Part shown: positions 34,227 to 36,976 of the stretch, piece after piece
Layout: each line of letters starts with the position of its first letter
Position numbering within the stretch: the first letter of the stretch is position 1
NCBI RefSeq assembly: GCF_001039355.2
Contig: NW_019774081.1
Location: 287,269-324,244, forward strand
Direction: 5' to 3'
Length of the DNA stretch: 36,976 nucleotides
From: Lingula anatina
Lineage: Eukaryota; Brachiopoda; Lingulata; Lingulida; Lingulidae
Made by a program: the position numbers and the translations under genes
The notes under the pieces: generated by a model
What the model was told of the DNA's origin: nothing
The model's input: only the letters and a program-made list of their open reading frames with translations
The model's database searches: none

Positions 34227-36976
34227 AATAATAATAATAAAATTAAATAAATACATACATAAATAAATAAATAAAAACTAAAACTGTACTTTAGTTCTAA
34301 AAATCATCTTTAAGTTTGAGAACAATAAATGAGTTTTTCTTTAATGATGTTAACAAGAAAAGTGCATGACAATGTCACACAGGTGATGGCTGAATATCCA
34401 AAGAGCGTCTTTCCATTAAAAGTAGCCTGCAGAAATTAAGATGGAAACCCTAGAAAACGCATGAATGCAAAGTTCATTTTTTTTGCTCATGTGTAGGCAA
34501 CAAAACCATTGGTGCACAAGTTCTTATCTCATCATTACCAGGAAACAAATCAAGACTCATGAAAGGGAATTTAGACTGACGTGGAACTGTAATCTTTCAG
34601 TGTGTGATGCCAATGTAATGAAGTTATTAACACTAAACCATCATTTCAGAGGGGGTAATAGGGGGTTTCTTCCAAAAATATTACACTGCAATTTCTACCA
34701 TCCTCTTGTATCTGTCATGTATCTGAAAAGTGGAATGAATAGCCACTTAATATTCAATTATAGATACTAAAAAGTTTGTCTTCATAAAATAAATAAACAA
34801 TTATTTAAAACAACATCAAGTAACTGTCTGATATTCCTGATTGCCCAATCTGATACTAACACAGAACTTAACAGAACCTAGCCACTTCCAAGACATGATG
34901 CATGGACCATACCTTCAAAATACACAAAAAGCAAATTCATGAGAATGAACATTGCAAAATTTCCATAGTGTTCTATTGCACATTCAGGGAGTGCACAAAA
35001 GAACTAGGTGTTCAATTTTATTTTTCAATTACAGCTTCCACCCAGTAATTTCGCACAGAAAATTAATCCATATCTTGCACAATGTACATATGATACCAAG
35101 AATGATGTTATGAATGCATGTCACCATTTGCACATGGCACAATCATAGCAAGTCATTAGTAATCTTAATCAAAAAAAGATCATGCCAGATGGAATAATTA
35201 CAGAAAATGTGGTTTCTCTATTCAATGAAGGATGTGATATTATGTAAAAGATTTTGGTACATGCATCTCAGCAGACAAGTTAGTAAAGGCATTAATAACA
35301 CTGCCAATGATATTTGGTAATATGTAAGAATTAAAACAGAAATAGAAGCAAAAATATGACTAAGCAATTTCAAAGAGGAAATGATTTTTACAATTTTACA
35401 AGATGTGTTAACTCATGCTTAAATGTCACATGATAAACAGGTGCAATCTAGGTTTTCTCCCAGATTGCTTTGGTCAATTTCCATAGGATTTTGAAAGATC
35501 TATAAGGATGTTATGGAAAAATATAAATGGTAGAAAGGGCTTTATTATGTGAAAGATAAATTAGTAATGATAATAGTATATCTTAACTGTCCATGAAAAA
35601 GAGATCTACTCATGCTTAACTTTAATTGAATGATGCCAATGGAATAATTAGAATGTTCTTATGAGAAGTTGGGCATTTCTATGTAAGTACATAAAGTGAT
35701 GCATGATTTGTTTAATAAAAAAAATTATATTATCTCATTCCATTCATTTTGTTAATTCTATATTCTTGCCATGATCAAACTTTATTTTAATGGTTTCTTT
35801 AAAATCTGTTATTTCTAAACATAATTTAACTCTCTGGATATATTGTTCTTGGTAAACATCTGACACAAAATAATCACATAATTCACACATATTAATATAA
35901 CATCAATTCATTTCATTAACTGCTCACAGAAGGAAAAACTGTGGTTTCATTTCCTGTGAGTTATCTACTAATTTCCCTTTTAACTTGCTCTATAATGAAC
36001 TACCATAAATTCACAAATTTATGAAGATGTCAAAATCTGCATGGAAACAATTAATATGCCTAACCAAACATAAAGAAGTCTGGTATGCAAACTTATTTTA
36101 CAACATGTCTGATCAGATATGAGGAAATAAATACATAAATTTAAACAAAAAGGAACTTATTATTAGAAAAAAGTTGGAGCAGTTCAAATATATAGTATTT
36201 GCTCAAACAAATTCCACAGCAAAACTATGAATTGGTCAATAAGCTATAGCTATCTCTCCAAGATCTACCCAGATATTATGATTGGCAGATAATGCACACA
36301 CTGCAAATGACAAAAAGTGCACTAACATTTGTTTAATAACATATAGCCAAGTAACATGAGTGTTTTACAAAAATAAGTAGAATAAGAAAAATACAAACAA
36401 TGGGTTAGTAAGTCTTCATGATCAGAGCTTATAAAATCCTTAAAAACAAATTTTGTATTTTAATGCAATCATTTAAACACTGCAATTCTACAAATTTCAC
36501 TTAATTTGAGAAAAGAGACAATAGCAGAATTTTAAGATAAATCACACAGAAATGTAGCAGCATAGAAATATCTCTCTGCAAATTTTTTTCAAAAATAAGT
36601 TAATTGTGATTATGAATACATTTCTCATTGACAAGATACAACAATATACATCTTTGAATCTGTCAGCCTTTTTTTCATGAACATTACTTTTAGTTGAGTG
36701 GGGTTAATTAGGTGTTGTTTGATCACTTTGGCAACTTATGTATAATTCAAAACTAAGAATGATTTCATCTTGTTGCAGGACTCTTAACTTAATCATCTCA
36801 TGAGGCATATCAGTGTGGAGTCTAGACATAGACATCACATACTGATCCAAGATAGCTCATAATCTTCCCGTTTTTCCATTCCCATCACGACTTATCTTTT
36901 TACTTCAGTATGTAGATTCTGCTGTGTGATTGGTAAAATCCTATCATATATACCCTACATATGCACATTTCAGTAA
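32924..36976. other. Probable WDR77 intron, no exon recognised
   Basis: About 4 kb of AT-rich sequence upstream (minus sense) of the WDR77-like terminal exon. I looked for WD-repeat signatures (GH, WD) on the minus strand and found none with splice sites. The plus-strand frame at 34465-34770 has no family resemblance. Confidence 0.5.
34187..34273. repeat. (AAAT)n microsatellite
   Basis: About 20 AAAT units, slightly interrupted (AATAATAATAAT and ACATACAT near the right end). Confidence 0.95.

Noticed and set aside
34465-34770. 101-codon plus-strand frame
   Set aside because: It is the longest frame in the right-hand 4 kb but shows no family resemblance, and AT-rich DNA of this length yields such frames by chance.

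Overview
This is animal nuclear DNA. It is AT-rich, its genes carry GT-AG introns, and it is full of microsatellites, foldback elements and assembly gaps. The gene families are metazoan. A marine invertebrate, probably a lophotrochozoan and perhaps a mollusc, fits best: the termini of a TTAA-flanked element resemble a motif I associate with molluscan repeats. This placement is inference and its certainty is low.

Layout, left to right. (1) 1-2550 holds a 214-bp MITE and about three diverged tandem copies of a ~730-bp satellite unit. (2) 4562-5875 (+) is a single-exon gene for a dual-specificity-phosphatase-fold protein whose catalytic cysteine is replaced by serine, so it is a predicted pseudophosphatase. 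An RFX-type X-box and a CRE-like site lie upstream. A duplicated microsatellite block follows, with a 32-bp copy of the gene's own coding sequence at its junction. (3) 10163-12821 (-) carries the last three coding exons of TMEM216, a four-pass protein of the ciliary transition zone; its first exon may lie at 16430-16454. Its first intron contains an assembly gap and a 724-bp near-perfect duplication. The duplication looks like two haplotypes joined end to end, one with and one without a TTAA-flanked MITE. (4) 16900-27113 (+) is a complete SND1 (Tudor-SN, p100) gene. I could assemble 22 coding exons into one frame of 898 residues. (5) Minus-strand genes follow: an unrecognised 70-residue terminal exon (28284-28496), tail to tail with SND1, and the terminal exon of a WDR77/MEP50-like WD40 protein (32713-32923). 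The rest, to 36976, is AT-rich intron or intergenic DNA with repeats.

Functional links. TMEM216 and SND1 would share a bidirectional promoter of about 445 bp if the proposed TMEM216 first exon is right. MEP50 is the partner of PRMT5, which makes symmetric dimethylarginine, and the SND1 Tudor domain reads that mark, so a writer cofactor and a reader may sit side by side. No strictly new multi-gene system is visible. The most informative oddities are the Ser-for-Cys pseudophosphatase, the filled/empty MITE pair, the templated 32-bp insertion and a long near-perfect hairpin at 29902-30027.
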